From positions 6,979-70,978 of the forward strand of contig JBCBRY010000034.1 in the NCBI GenBank assembly GCA_039819485.1: a stretch of DNA of 64,000 bases, written 5' to 3'. Shown here piece after piece: positions 16,396 through 25,350 of the stretch; within the stretch, counting starts at the first letter, position 1; each line of letters begins with the position of its first letter. The DNA is from UBA6168 sp039819485 (GTDB lineage: Bacteria; Bacteroidota; Bacteroidia; Chitinophagales; Saprospiraceae). The position numbers were made by a program, and so were the translations under genes. The notes under the pieces were generated by a model that saw only the letters and a list, made by a program, of their open reading frames with translations, was not told the origin of the DNA and made no database searches.

Positions 16396-18069
16396 ATGAG
16401 ACCCTTTTTTGCGGCTTTTATATTTATGCTGTCCGTTGCCCCTTCCCTTTGGGGGCAATATGATCTATTATCGGTGGAAGTGTCTTTTGATTATGAAAAA
16501 GTTAGGATCAAGGATGCCCTCCAGGATATTTCAGAAAATTTCGGGGTTAAGTTTTCCTACAGCAGCAATGTGGTAAATGTGCGTCAGCGAGTGACGGCTA
16601 AAGTTGAGGAAGTGCCATTGTCCATCGGACTGGATGAATTATTTGCGACGACCCGTATAGTCTATTCCCGCATTGGCCAGCACATCGTGCTGCGTACCAA
16701 TCCGGACAAACTGCTGAGTAAAAAGAAGGAGAGAAAGAAAAAGCCAGAACCACCAGTGATCGAAGAACCGCCAGTAGAAGAGGAAGAGGAACCTCCGGTT
16801 GTATTGGCAAAAATCGAAGAACCAAAAGAAAAAAAACGCTCCCTTCCCGATTCCGTGATCACGTTGGAAATGCCCAAAACCCGCCCCGTCAACCGCGAAG
16901 GCCGTATGTACCCGTTTGACCAAACACTGTTGAACCTGGAAAAATGGCGCACACAGGCCGAGTATAAAATCCGCCCAACCGAAGACCGAAGGCTGGCACA
17001 GGTATCCATTTTACCGAACATCGGCACAAATACCGGCAAAAGTCCTGACATCACTAACCATGTGTCCGTTAACCTGTTGTGGGGTGAAAGCGGCGGTGTG
17101 GACGGCATGGAGGTCGGCACCTTTGTCAACAAGGTAAACAAAGATGTGAACGGCTTTCAATTCGCAGGTTTAGGCAATAATGTGGGACGCAACGTAACGG
17201 GCACCCAGGTCAGCGGCATTTATAATAAAAACAGTGGCCGAACCCGTGGCCTGCAAGCCGCCGGTATCATCAATATTACCAACGAAGTACAGGCCGCCCA
17301 GGCCGCTGGCCTCGTCAATTGGGCCAATGGTGACATGGCCGGATTGCAGGCTTCCGGACTGATGAACCGGGCCAGGGGCGATGCCCAGGGGCTCCAGGCT
17401 GCCGGACTTTTCAACATCAGTAAGGGCCGCACCAAAGCCCAGATCAGCGGTATTTTCAACCATGCAGGCGATGTTGAAATATTGCAGACCTCCCTGCTCA
17501 ATGTTTCTTCTGGCCACATGAAGGGCCTGCAAGTAGGTTTGATCAATATCTCGGATACCGTGAGTGGGGTCCCGATCGCCCTGATCAATATTGTAAAACG
17601 AGGGTACAACCACGTTGAAATTTACGGAAGTGAAATTTTACATGGAAATTTTCAATTCAAACTAGGGGCAAACCGATTTTATAACATCTTTCATATAGGA
17701 GCACAGGTTCCGCCCGGCGACGGGAATTACATCTGGGGAATTGGGTATGGCATTGGCACGGTCGCTAAAGCCTCACCGAAAAGTCATCTCAACTTTGAAC
17801 TGATGGCGATACACATCAACGAAAATGAAAGCTGGACAAATACGCTCAACAGCATTGGCCAGTTTCGCTTCTTGTGGAATTACCAATTGGGAAGAAGTGT
17901 CGGCTTTTTCATCGGCCCGACTGCAAATGTTATGGTTTCTCAACTCAGAGATTTTGAAACGGGAGAAATCAACCCATCCATTGTCCCCTACGACCTGATC
18001 AACGAAGACCTGGACGAAAACACCAACCTGAGAGCCTGGGTGGGCGTAAATGCCGGGTTCAGATTTTAA
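16396..18069 (+). CDS. Secreted STN-domain protein with LA_2272-type surface repeats
   Basis: A 557-residue protein with signal peptide (MRPFFAAFIFMLSVAPSLWG). An STN (secretin/TonB N-terminal short) domain spans about 27-105 (VRIKDALQDISENFGVKFSY). A Pro/Glu/Lys-rich linker follows (about 113-150, KKKPEPPVIEEPPVEEEEE). From about 230 there are repeats of the form NxxxxGLQAAGLxN (GLQAAGIINI, GLQASGLMNR, GLQAAGLFNI), the LA_2272 surface-repeat family, then a beta-barrel-like C-terminus ending in FRF. STN domains normally sit at the N-terminus of transducing TonB receptors and touch FecR; here the domain is on a separate protein while the TonB receptor downstream lacks it. Confidence 0.85.
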   Translation: MRPFFAAFIFMLSVAPSLWGQYDLLSVEVSFDYEKVRIKDALQDISENFGVKFSYSSNVVNVRQRVTAKVEEVPLSIGLDELFATTRIVYSRIGQHIVLRTNPDKLLSKKKERKKKPEPPVIEEPPVEEEEEPPVVLAKIEEPKEKKRSLPDSVITLEMPKTRPVNREGRMYPFDQTLLNLEKWRTQAEYKIRPTEDRRLAQVSILPNIGTNTGKSPDITNHVSVNLLWGESGGVDGMEVGTFVNKVNKDVNGFQFAGLGNNVGRNVTGTQVSGIYNKNSGRTRGLQAAGIINITNEVQAAQAAGLVNWANGDMAGLQASGLMNRARGDAQGLQAAGLFNISKGRTKAQISGIFNHAGDVEILQTSLLNVSSGHMKGLQVGLINISDTVSGVPIALINIVKRGYNHVEIYGSEILHGNFQFKLGANRFYNIFHIGAQVPPGDGNYIWGIGYGIGTVAKASPKSHLNFELMAIHINENESWTNTLNSIGQFRFLWNYQLGRSVGFFIGPTANVMVSQLRDFETGEINPSIVPYDLINEDLDENTNLRAWVGVNAGFRF

Positions 18070-18077
18070 GAGATTAA

Positions 18078-18162
18078 TGGTATTTGGTTCTTGGTTTTTG
18101 GTTCTTGGTTTTTGGTTCAGTTAACCGGAAACCAGGAACCAAAAACCAGGAACCAAATACCA
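18078..18162 (+). repeat. Word-repeat hairpin (TTGGTT/AACCAAAA words)
   Basis: A 39-nt left arm (18078-18116) pairs with a right arm (18124-18162) with only four mismatches, and all four would be G-U pairs in a plus-strand transcript. The arms iterate TTCTTGGTTTTTGG. The hairpin fills the gap between two co-directional genes and ends 13 bp before the next ATG. The same words are used at 22218-22330. Confidence 0.88.
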
Positions 18163-18175
18163 AAAACATTTTTTC

Positions 18176-18784
18176 ATGAAAAAAGTATTCCTGCTATCAA
18201 CGACCCTTTTACTGACCTGCATTTTGTTTGCCCAGGACGACCAGACCCTGTTCAGCGACGTCGATCGTATCGGTGCGTTTGGAGGGCCTATTTTTGACTA
18301 CACCAGTCTTGACGGCGATGTGGAAGCAACTGGCGGCGGAGGCGGTGCCATTGTCCTTGATGACTTTTTCCTTGGCGGTTATGGCATCGGTGAGTTTGAG
18401 GTCAGTCAGGATTTTGAAGATATCAACCGAAGGGAACGCGTGAAATTTAAGCACGGTGGTTTTTGGATCGGCTATGTACCGGCGCAGTACAAAGTGATCC
18501 ATCCTTACACTTCCGTAAAAATCGGCTGGGGGAAAGCCCGTTTCCGCGAGTTTGATACCAGTATTGACGAAAGAATCAATTCTATTGACGACAACATTTT
18601 TGTCCTGACACCGGAAGCAGGTTTCGAAGTCAATGTCTTCTCCTTCTTCCGGATCGGTGCGACGGCCCACTACCGCTTCGTCAATGGCGTCGACAAACTG
18701 GATAATTTTAGCGACAGCGACCTCTCCGGTTTCGGCGGCACCCTGACACTGCGCTTCGGCGGCTTTGGAAGTGATTGGGACTGA
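18176..18784 (+). CDS. Outer-membrane beta-barrel protein, paralog 1
   Basis: A 202-residue exported protein (signal peptide MKKVFLLSTTLLLTCILFAQ). Alternating hydrophobic strands, Gly-rich turns (VEATGGGGGAIVLDDFFLGGYG) and a C-terminal LTLRFGGFG suggest an eight-stranded outer-membrane barrel. It shares its whole plan with the next gene, including HGGFWIGYV and VTPE/LTPEAGFEVNVF blocks, so the pair arose by tandem duplication. No ligand can be inferred. Its position in the FecR/TonB locus suggests a role at the same surface complex. Confidence 0.85.
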   Translation: MKKVFLLSTTLLLTCILFAQDDQTLFSDVDRIGAFGGPIFDYTSLDGDVEATGGGGGAIVLDDFFLGGYGIGEFEVSQDFEDINRRERVKFKHGGFWIGYVPAQYKVIHPYTSVKIGWGKARFREFDTSIDERINSIDDNIFVLTPEAGFEVNVFSFFRIGATAHYRFVNGVDKLDNFSDSDLSGFGGTLTLRFGGFGSDWD

Positions 18785-18789
18785 AGGGG

Positions 18790-18855
18790 GTTTTGAGTTA
18801 TTGAGTGATTAGGTTATTGGGTGATTGGGTGATTGAATACTCGACAACTCAAAAC
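18790..18855 (+). repeat. Word-repeat hairpin (GTGATTGG words)
   Basis: GTTTTGAGTT (18790-18799) pairs perfectly with AACTCAAAAC (18846-18855). The long loop is an array of TTATTGAGTGATT and GGGTGATT words. It lies 5 bp after the stop of the barrel gene. Confidence 0.7.
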
Positions 18856-18993
18856 TACTTCTAACAATGTGATTTCAATATAATACAATAATAAAAACAA
18901 GGCCTGGCAGGCAGCGCAGCCTCTCTTTCTGGATGCAAGTGAAACAGCTTGTTCGGGGCCGTTCTTTTATAAAAATCAAAAAATCCAATAGAC

Positions 18994-19599
18994 ATGAAAA
19001 AATCAATTTGTATCGTCCTTCTAGCCATTTTTTTCATTCAAACCCAAATGGACGCCCAACGCTGGAACCGCGATGAGACACTCGCCAGTTCCACGGGCCG
19101 CAATGGTTTCTTCGTTGCACCAATAGTGGAGTACAGTGATTTGGACGGGAAATGGAATACGTCTCTCGGAGGTGGATTGGCCTTTGTGGCTGGAGACTTC
19201 TTCGTTGGCGCTTACGGCCTTGGCATGTTGGAAGAAGACTGGCTCGACAACGAATTTGAACAACTTGACATGGGGCACGGAGGTTTTTGGATCGGCTACG
19301 TAACGCCACAACACAAGGCTGTCCACCTGTTCAGTAGTGTAAAAGCCGGCTGGGGTGCCATGAATATTGAATTCGACAATGAATTTGATTACGAAGACAC
19401 CTTCTTTGCCGTTACGCCGGAGGTCGGCCTCGAAGTAAATGTTTTCCGCTGGCTCCGAATCGGAGCTACCGTCGGCTACCGTTGGCTGAATGGCCTGGAT
19501 GATTCCCCCAATTTCGATCAGAACCGGCTCGAAGGCGCTACCGCCGGCCTCACCTTCCGCATCGGCGGCTTCGGCCGCGAACGAAACAGGGATTGGTGA
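18994..19599 (+). CDS. Outer-membrane beta-barrel protein, paralog 2
   Basis: A 201-residue exported protein with signal peptide (MKKSICIVLLAIFFIQTQMDA). It is a diverged duplicate of the preceding gene: both have the HGGFWIGYV block, a VHLFSSVKAGWG / IHPYTSVKIGWG block, an AVTPEVGLEVNVFRWLRIGA segment and a C-terminal LTFRIGGFG. An outer-membrane barrel of about eight strands is likely. Function unknown. Confidence 0.85.
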   Translation: MKKSICIVLLAIFFIQTQMDAQRWNRDETLASSTGRNGFFVAPIVEYSDLDGKWNTSLGGGLAFVAGDFFVGAYGLGMLEEDWLDNEFEQLDMGHGGFWIGYVTPQHKAVHLFSSVKAGWGAMNIEFDNEFDYEDTFFAVTPEVGLEVNVFRWLRIGATVGYRWLNGLDDSPNFDQNRLEGATAGLTFRIGGFGRERNRDW

Positions 19600-19655
19600 G
19601 ATGAGCGGGGGCAAGGGTTTATGAACCGTCCCTCTACCTTTTACCAAAAACCAAA

Positions 19656-19698
19656 TTGAGCGAAGCGAAATCCCGCACCGCAGGTCGGGAAAACCGAC
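19656..19698 (+). repeat. Dispersed motif, copy B (GAGCGAAGCGAAATCCCG)
   Basis: TGAGCGAAGCGAAATCCCG, a short spacer and GTCGGGAAAACCGACGA resemble copy A at 16331-16374. It lies about 95 bp upstream of the TonB receptor ATG. The TCCCG/CGGGA stem is kept, with base changes elsewhere. Confidence 0.6.
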
Positions 19699-19793
19699 GA
19701 CTCCCATTTATTTATTCAACCAACTTAAAAATCACCTGGGGAAATGGCACCGCTTCGGGAAGCCATTTCTATGTTCCATCGACTGAAATCATC

Positions 19794-22214
19794 ATGAAAA
19801 ACCTCATTGAAATACTTATCATTCTTGGGTTTGTACTGCTGGGAATCAGTGCCAAATCCCAAACCCCAACACAGACTATACGCGGTGCCGTTGTCGACAA
19901 AGAAAACCTGATGCCCTTGATCGGGGCAGAGGTCGCCGTCATGACCACTGTGCCGGTTTCCGGTACGACCACCGACGAGCATGGTCATTTCAAGATAGAA
20001 AATGTACCGGTGGGCAGGCACAATTTACGCATCAGCTATTTGGGATACGAAGCGATGGGCATCCCCAATCTCATGGTTACTTCCGGAAAGGAGGTGGTCC
20101 TTAACCTGGAATTGGTAGAAAGCACTGTTCAGTTAGCAGTAGCTACCGTTGTAGCCGGTTCTGACAAATCCAAAACCCTGAATGAGATGGCAACCGTCAG
20201 TGCCCGTTCTTTTTCGGTGGAGGAAACCAGTCGCTACGCAGGTAGTTTTTATGACCCTGCAAGAATGGCCACCAACTATGCAGGAGTTTCAGTTGGTTCA
20301 TCCGACGACCTGACCAATGAAATTGTAGTACGGGGCAACTCGCCAAGAGGTGTCATGTGGCGCCTGGAAGGGGTTGAAATTCCAAACCCCAACCATTTCG
20401 GCTCCATGGGCAATTCGGGGGGAGGCATCAGTATGCTGAGCAGTAGCACTTTGTCCAATTCGGATTTCTATACGGGTGCCTTTCCGGCAGAATTCGGCAA
20501 TGCCTTGTCCGGCGTATTTGACCTTAATATGCGCACCGGTAATAATGAACAAAGGGAATATGCGCTCATGCTTGGGGCGTTGGGCCTGGAGGCGGCGGCA
20601 GAAGGGCCGTTTTCAAGCAGGCAGTCGCAAGCAGGCAGTAGGCAGAAAGGTTCTTATTTAGTCAATTTCAGGTATTCTACGTTGGCTTTGTTAGATGCAG
20701 TCGGTTTAAGCCCCGTGGGTGACGTGCTGCCAAAATATTCTGATGTTTCATTTAAACTGAACATGCCCACTGAAAAAGCAGGCAATTTTGCCTTGTTTGG
20801 GCTTGGTGGCCAGAATTCGGCTGTCTTCCACCCTGACGTTGACAGTTCCAATTTTGATGCAGAAATAGATGACGAATGGGGATTTGAAGAAACGCAGACA
20901 GTCGGCAACCTTGGCCTGTCGCACCGCATCTTATTGTCGGACCACAGCTATTTAAAAACAGTGGTGCTGGCCTCCCACGAACACTTAATAGAAGAGGATT
21001 ATTGGATTGACCCCGAAAGAAATTTTAGCAAACATTACGACGTAAAAAATGAAGTTGCCAGCAATGCCATTCGGTTCAGTTCTATGTACAACCATAAGTT
21101 CAATGCCCGCAATACGTTTCGTACAGGCTTGATTTACAGCTATATGACTTTCGATTTCAAATACTACGACGATGACAATTATGATGAGGAAAAAGGCGAT
21201 GGGCAAATCCTTTTATTTAATAACGATGGTGCAACGGCCACTTTACAGGGGTATGCCCAATGGAAGCACCGGTTCAATGCACAGTGGACGCTCAATGCTG
21301 GTTTGCATTATTCGCAAATGCTGCTGAACAATAAATTCAGCATCGAACCAAGGGCTGCCCTATCCTGGAAAATTGATAAAAACCAATCCCTAACGGCTGC
21401 GGTCGGCCTACACAGTAAGATGGAACATTTAGCAGCCTATTTATTCGAAGGCACCCTACCTGATGGGACCGTAAGGGTTCCGAACAAAGACCTCGGGCTC
21501 ACCAAGTCCATGCATGCAGTGCTGGGATATGACCGCCGACTGGGCGAAAACATGCGCATGAAACTGGAGGCCTATTACCAGCATTTGTTTGATGTGCCGG
21601 TGGAAAGCATTCCCGGCAGTACTTACTCGATTATCAATGCAACGGATATTTGGGACATCATCGGGGTTGAGCAGATCAACAATGAAGGGACAGGCCGCAA
21701 CTATGGAATTGACCTGACCCTGGAGAAGTTCTTTTCCAATGGCTATTATTTCCTCGTTACCGGTTCGCTGTTCGAGTCCAGGTACACACCGATCAACAAG
21801 GTGGAATTTCCTACCCGGTTTGATGGCCGTTACAATTTGACGGTGCTGGGCGGTAAAGAGTTTAAAGTGGGCAAAAGCAAAAAGAACATCATCGGCATAA
21901 ATGGAAAATTGATCCTCACCGGTGGCAACCGCTTCACACCGATCGACCTGGAAGCTTCGCGTCAATCAGGCGATCATGAAATCATCGAAGACCAGCGTTT
22001 CGCGGAATGGGCGGGAGCGTATGGCCGCTTCGATTTCGGTATTAGTTATAAAATCAACAAATCGAAACTAACCCACACCATTATGCTGGACATTCAAAAC
22101 GTGACGAACCGGCAAAACATATTCACACTGTATTATGACGACGATACGCAACAGATAGAACGATACACGCAAAATGGATTATTCCCAATTATTAACTACC
22201 GAATAGAATTTTAG
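19794..22214 (+). CDS. TonB-dependent outer-membrane receptor
   Basis: An 806-residue receptor starting at MKNLIEILIILGFVLLG; the open frame extends 138 bp further upstream but without a signal peptide. A carboxypeptidase-regulatory-like domain spans about 25-105 (IRGAVVDKENLMPLIGAEV, then GTTTDEHGHFKIENVPVG). The plug follows (YAGSFYDPARMATNYAGVSV, NEIVVRGNSPRGVMWRLEGVEIPN), then the 22-strand barrel ending in NYRIEF. It likely imports or senses a ligand through TonB/ExbBD. An in-frame word array of GCAGGCAGT at 20614-20648 adds SSRQSQAGSRQKGS to an otherwise conserved GPF-KGSYLVNFRYSTL region. Confidence 0.92.
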   Translation: MKNLIEILIILGFVLLGISAKSQTPTQTIRGAVVDKENLMPLIGAEVAVMTTVPVSGTTTDEHGHFKIENVPVGRHNLRISYLGYEAMGIPNLMVTSGKEVVLNLELVESTVQLAVATVVAGSDKSKTLNEMATVSARSFSVEETSRYAGSFYDPARMATNYAGVSVGSSDDLTNEIVVRGNSPRGVMWRLEGVEIPNPNHFGSMGNSGGGISMLSSSTLSNSDFYTGAFPAEFGNALSGVFDLNMRTGNNEQREYALMLGALGLEAAAEGPFSSRQSQAGSRQKGSYLVNFRYSTLALLDAVGLSPVGDVLPKYSDVSFKLNMPTEKAGNFALFGLGGQNSAVFHPDVDSSNFDAEIDDEWGFEETQTVGNLGLSHRILLSDHSYLKTVVLASHEHLIEEDYWIDPERNFSKHYDVKNEVASNAIRFSSMYNHKFNARNTFRTGLIYSYMTFDFKYYDDDNYDEEKGDGQILLFNNDGATATLQGYAQWKHRFNAQWTLNAGLHYSQMLLNNKFSIEPRAALSWKIDKNQSLTAAVGLHSKMEHLAAYLFEGTLPDGTVRVPNKDLGLTKSMHAVLGYDRRLGENMRMKLEAYYQHLFDVPVESIPGSTYSIINATDIWDIIGVEQINNEGTGRNYGIDLTLEKFFSNGYYFLVTGSLFESRYTPINKVEFPTRFDGRYNLTVLGGKEFKVGKSKKNIIGINGKLILTGGNRFTPIDLEASRQSGDHEIIEDQRFAEWAGAYGRFDFGISYKINKSKLTHTIMLDIQNVTNRQNIFTLYYDDDTQQIERYTQNGLFPIINYRIEF
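20614..20648 (+). repeat. Word array (GCAGGCAGT) inside the TonB receptor gene
   Basis: AAGCAGGCAGTCGCAAGCAG and the following GCAGTAGGCAG iterate one word three times within the coding frame. It encodes about ten extra residues (SRQSQAGSRQ) near residue 280, at a site where the flanks read smoothly as GPFS-KGSYLVNF. It has the same texture as one arm of the intergenic word-repeat hairpins. Confidence 0.65.
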
Positions 22215-22217
22215 CAG

Positions 22218-22330
22218 GTTGTTTGAATTTGGTTTCTGGTTTCTGGTTTTTGGTTGAACCATGAACCAAAAACCAAAAACCAAAAACCAGAAACCAGAAA
22301 CCAGAAACCAGAAACAAACAACCAACAACC
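22218..22330 (+). repeat. Word-repeat hairpin (AACCAAAA/AACCAGAA words)
   Basis: A left arm of TTTCTGGTTTCTGGTTTTTGG type (22218-22255) faces a longer right arm (22264-22330) of AACCAAAAACC and AACCAGAAACC words. The right arm has more copies than the left, as expected of slippage. It fills the space between two co-directional genes and creates a spurious N-terminal extension of the next frame. Confidence 0.88.
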
Positions 22331-22346
22331 ATTTAAATCCAAAAGC

Positions 22347-23078
22347 ATGAAAAATCAAAATTTCTTTTTCCTTCCCTTGTGCCTGGTACTGTTGGCCATT
22401 ACGTCCTGTGTCGTCGATGACGACGGTTTGTTCCAGGATTGTGAAAGGGGCGACGGGCCAGTCGTGGAAGAGGTGCTGAACCTCTCCAACTTTACCGGCA
22501 TCGACCTGAAAATCAACGCTAACGTCTACATCACCCAGGACAACTTTTTCGAAGTGGTCGCCAAAGGTGAGCAGAATGTCATTGATGAACTGGAACTGGA
22601 CGTCCGCAACGATACCTGGGACATCGAGTTCGATGACTGCATGAAAGACTACGAACTGGACATTTACATCACCATGCCGTTTGTGGAGTTTCTGGCCATC
22701 TCCGGTTCGGGTGAAATCAGAGGTGAAACATTTATCGACCCCGAAGACCTCACCCTGCGCATCAGTGGTTCCGGCGAAATGTGCCTGGGTGTTTTTGTGG
22801 AAGAATTGGACGCCAGAATTACAGGTTCAGGTGACATGGAACTGGAAGGCACCGCGGAAGAATTTGACCTGAAGATCACTGGAAGCGGTGATGTGGATGC
22901 ATTTAAATTAATCTGCGAAGAGGCCGATGTCGACATCACAGGGTCGGGCGATGCCTCTGTGCATGTACTCGAATTTTTGAAAGTACGGATCAGTGGCAGC
23001 GGCGATGTATTTTACAAAGGTTTTCCCGAACTGGATATTTCCATCAGTGGGTCGGGTGATGTGAATGATGCGAATTGA
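22347..23078 (+). CDS. DUF2807 (head GIN domain) lipoprotein
   Basis: A 243-residue exported protein starting MKNQNFFFLPLCLVLLAITSC, where the Cys of ITSC would be lipidated. The mature part is the DUF2807 head-GIN adhesin-like domain: GIDLKINANVYITQ, then repeating turns ITGSGDMEL, ITGSGDVDAF, ITGSGDASVH and ISGSGDVFYK of a right-handed beta helix. The frame stays open upstream to a TTG at 22254, but that part is translated hairpin (NHEPKTKNQKPET) and would block the signal peptide. It ends the FecR/TonB locus. Confidence 0.9.
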   Translation: MKNQNFFFLPLCLVLLAITSCVVDDDGLFQDCERGDGPVVEEVLNLSNFTGIDLKINANVYITQDNFFEVVAKGEQNVIDELELDVRNDTWDIEFDDCMKDYELDIYITMPFVEFLAISGSGEIRGETFIDPEDLTLRISGSGEMCLGVFVEELDARITGSGDMELEGTAEEFDLKITGSGDVDAFKLICEEADVDITGSGDASVHVLEFLKVRISGSGDVFYKGFPELDISISGSGDVNDAN

Positions 23079-23134
23079 GGTTTCAGGGGTCAGGCTTTAC
23101 TTACCTGACACCTGACACCTGACCCCTGACACCT
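23078..23134. repeat. Word-repeat hairpin (CCTGACA words)
   Basis: AGGTTTCAGGGGTCAGG (23078-23094) pairs with CCTGACCCCTGACACCT (23118-23134) with one mismatch; the loop holds two more CCTGACA words. It starts at the stop codon of the DUF2807 gene. The words match those at 6656-6735, 16 kb away. Confidence 0.85.
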
Positions 23135-23169
23135 AAAAAATACTCATAAACGTTAGTTTAGTTATGTTG

Positions 23170-23200
23170 GCAGTCTCCCCTTTCGGGCAGACTGCTTTTT
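23170..23200 (+). terminator. Intrinsic terminator
   Basis: GCAGTCT (23170-23176) and AGACTGC (23189-23195) enclose a CCCCTTTCGGG loop that can extend the stem, followed by TTTTT. It would end transcription of the FecR/TonB locus about 90 bp after the last stop. Confidence 0.75.
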
Positions 23201-23271
23201 GGTGATGGGCTTTTGTATCCACATTTCGACCAAACACCGCTTATATCTCAAATTGAATTTGCTTAAAACGG

Positions 23272-25350
23272 CTATTGCCGAAGGAACTGACCAATGTATC
23301 TATGACCATTCTCATCTTGAATATCAATGAAATAATTTCCCGGGGCGAGAACCGACACATCAATTGGATGAAAGTCATTAAAAATTTCAAGCTGTTCAAA
23401 ACGGACTAATTTGCCCGAGGAATTAAATATTGAAAGTTGCCCTTTTTCAATAGATAAACCGGCGGTCGACAACAAGGCAATATCCTGAACGGGGTTGGGG
23501 CTAATATTTAATTCTATTAGGCGGCCTTCTTCATTGGCACTGGTGAAAAAATCAAATATGGAACGTTTCCAGATCCCTCCTTCATCACCTACATAAAGGT
23601 CAGAACCTTTAAGAATCATTTTTTCAGGGAAAAATCCGGAAGGCAGGTTCTCGTTAATATCTACCCAATCGACGGTGTCCGATAGGGAAAAATAAACTCT
23701 ATCCCCAGCGGAAATACAAACAAATTCCTCCGTTGCCAGGATGGCCTCTCTGGCGAGTGTATCCGGAAGGCCACTGTCAATTTGCTGCCAGTTACTCCCA
23801 TCATCACTACTGAAATAAACGCCTGACTCACTTACCAGATAAATTCCATGGGAATTGGAAGCCATCGTCCGGAACCTCAGATCGGGCGGAAAACTCCCCC
23901 CGATGAACGTCCAATCCAAAGTCATTTTGTCAGCCCTATGAAAATTATCCCCTCTGGAACCAGAGAAAATATAATCTCCTTCGGCATACATAAAACCGAT
24001 GCTGAAAAAATCGTTGGGATTGATGTGAACCCAGTTTTGCCCTCCATCAATCGACCTGTAAAGCCGGCTAAACGAACCAACATACAAACTACTCTCATCA
24101 GCCCCGGTCCGAAAAACAATTTCATCTTCTGGCAATTGATCGCTAATATCATCCCAGTTCATCCCTCCATTTCCTGTGCGGACCATTTCCTCATTCCCAA
24201 AGCCATATAACTGACCATCATGCTCCAACAACGAGAAAAGTCTCGGATCAATCGGAAACCCGCCAATTTGTTCCGTCCAGGTGTCCCCATTGTCAGACGA
24301 CTGGTACAAGGACAGCCCCGAGGCCGTAAATAATTTATCCTGGTGTACAATGATATCACTGAAAGCTACATTTACTTCCGGCAAGCCAGTATTGGAAGGG
24401 GCCCACGTTTCGCCACTATCCGATGAAATATACATGCCCCTAAAAGTACTCCCAATCAAGTTGCCATTAGACGCCTCAATGATACTCCGGGAAAAATTGG
24501 TGGTCGGAATACCAGCATTGGCCGTGCCCCAAGTTTCACCGTTGTCGTCAGATTGGTAAAAATTACCTGAACCACAGGCAAAAATGTTGTTGCCAATCTG
24601 CCTGATCTGATAAATCAAGGTCAAGTTGAACGGAAAGTTGCTTGCCGTCCAGTTTATGTAATCATCTGTGTAATAGATAACATCTGGGGTCGTAAAGTAG
24701 GCAAACACCCGACCTCCGACCTGGCTCACACCGTAGGCTCCGCCCTCAACGGATGCTGAAATATCTTCAAAAGTGATCCCATCATTTATCGACCGAAAGA
24801 CACCGAACGTGCTTGCTACAAAAATACCATCATCGCTGATCGAGAGATTTCTTATGGAAGACGGCAATCCGCCTCCCGCCAGCGGCACCCAGGTTTCTCC
24901 CATATCCAATGATACTGAAATACCAAAGGTACCACCTGCAAAGAGGTCATTACCAAAATGCTCTAACGCATTGATGGTTATAGGATCAGGAAACCCCAAG
25001 TCCATTGGAACCCAGGTTTGGCCAAGGTCGCTGCTTTTGTAAGGTATCGCTCCTGAAGAACTCGATGCAATAAAGATGTTATCTCCTATAATGGCCAACG
25101 AATTCCAATTCACTTCCGGCGGCAGACCATTCTGAATGGCATACCAACTTTCCCCGTTATCGTCCGAGCGAAATACGCCGGAAGTGAACGCAGTTGCTAT
25201 CAGTACATCACCAGCCTTTTCCATTTCGCTGAATGATGGAAGAGACTCTGGGGTTTCCAAAGCCGACCATTGCGCAAAAGCGGAAGGAGAAGGAGCCATG
25301 AAAAGAGACAAAAGGAGATAATTCAGGAAAAAAAAGTAGGATTTTTTCAT
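23272..25350 (-). CDS. BNR/sortilin-type beta-propeller protein with T9SS sorting domain
   Basis: A 692-residue secreted protein (signal peptide MKKSYFFFLNYLLLSLFMAP). It holds about ten repeats with the Asp-box form SxDxGxTW (SSDSGETWAPSN, SSDNGDTWTEQI, STGNGG.. GNGGMNWDD, SIDGGQNWVH), typical of BNR/VPS10-like propellers. From residue 610 a type A T9SS sorting domain follows (LNISPNPVQDIALLSTAGLS, ending RYIGQFLRQ). No sialidase catalytic residues are evident, so a binding or structural role at the cell surface is more likely than hydrolysis. Confidence 0.88.
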   Translation of the reverse strand: MKKSYFFFLNYLLLSLFMAPSPSAFAQWSALETPESLPSFSEMEKAGDVLIATAFTSGVFRSDDNGESWYAIQNGLPPEVNWNSLAIIGDNIFIASSSSGAIPYKSSDLGQTWVPMDLGFPDPITINALEHFGNDLFAGGTFGISVSLDMGETWVPLAGGGLPSSIRNLSISDDGIFVASTFGVFRSINDGITFEDISASVEGGAYGVSQVGGRVFAYFTTPDVIYYTDDYINWTASNFPFNLTLIYQIRQIGNNIFACGSGNFYQSDDNGETWGTANAGIPTTNFSRSIIEASNGNLIGSTFRGMYISSDSGETWAPSNTGLPEVNVAFSDIIVHQDKLFTASGLSLYQSSDNGDTWTEQIGGFPIDPRLFSLLEHDGQLYGFGNEEMVRTGNGGMNWDDISDQLPEDEIVFRTGADESSLYVGSFSRLYRSIDGGQNWVHINPNDFFSIGFMYAEGDYIFSGSRGDNFHRADKMTLDWTFIGGSFPPDLRFRTMASNSHGIYLVSESGVYFSSDDGSNWQQIDSGLPDTLAREAILATEEFVCISAGDRVYFSLSDTVDWVDINENLPSGFFPEKMILKGSDLYVGDEGGIWKRSIFDFFTSANEEGRLIELNISPNPVQDIALLSTAGLSIEKGQLSIFNSSGKLVRFEQLEIFNDFHPIDVSVLAPGNYFIDIQDENGHRYIGQFLRQ

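Noticed and set aside
22254..22346. Longer N-terminus of the DUF2807 protein from a TTG start
   Set aside because: The extension is a translated word-repeat hairpin and would hide the lipoprotein signal peptide.
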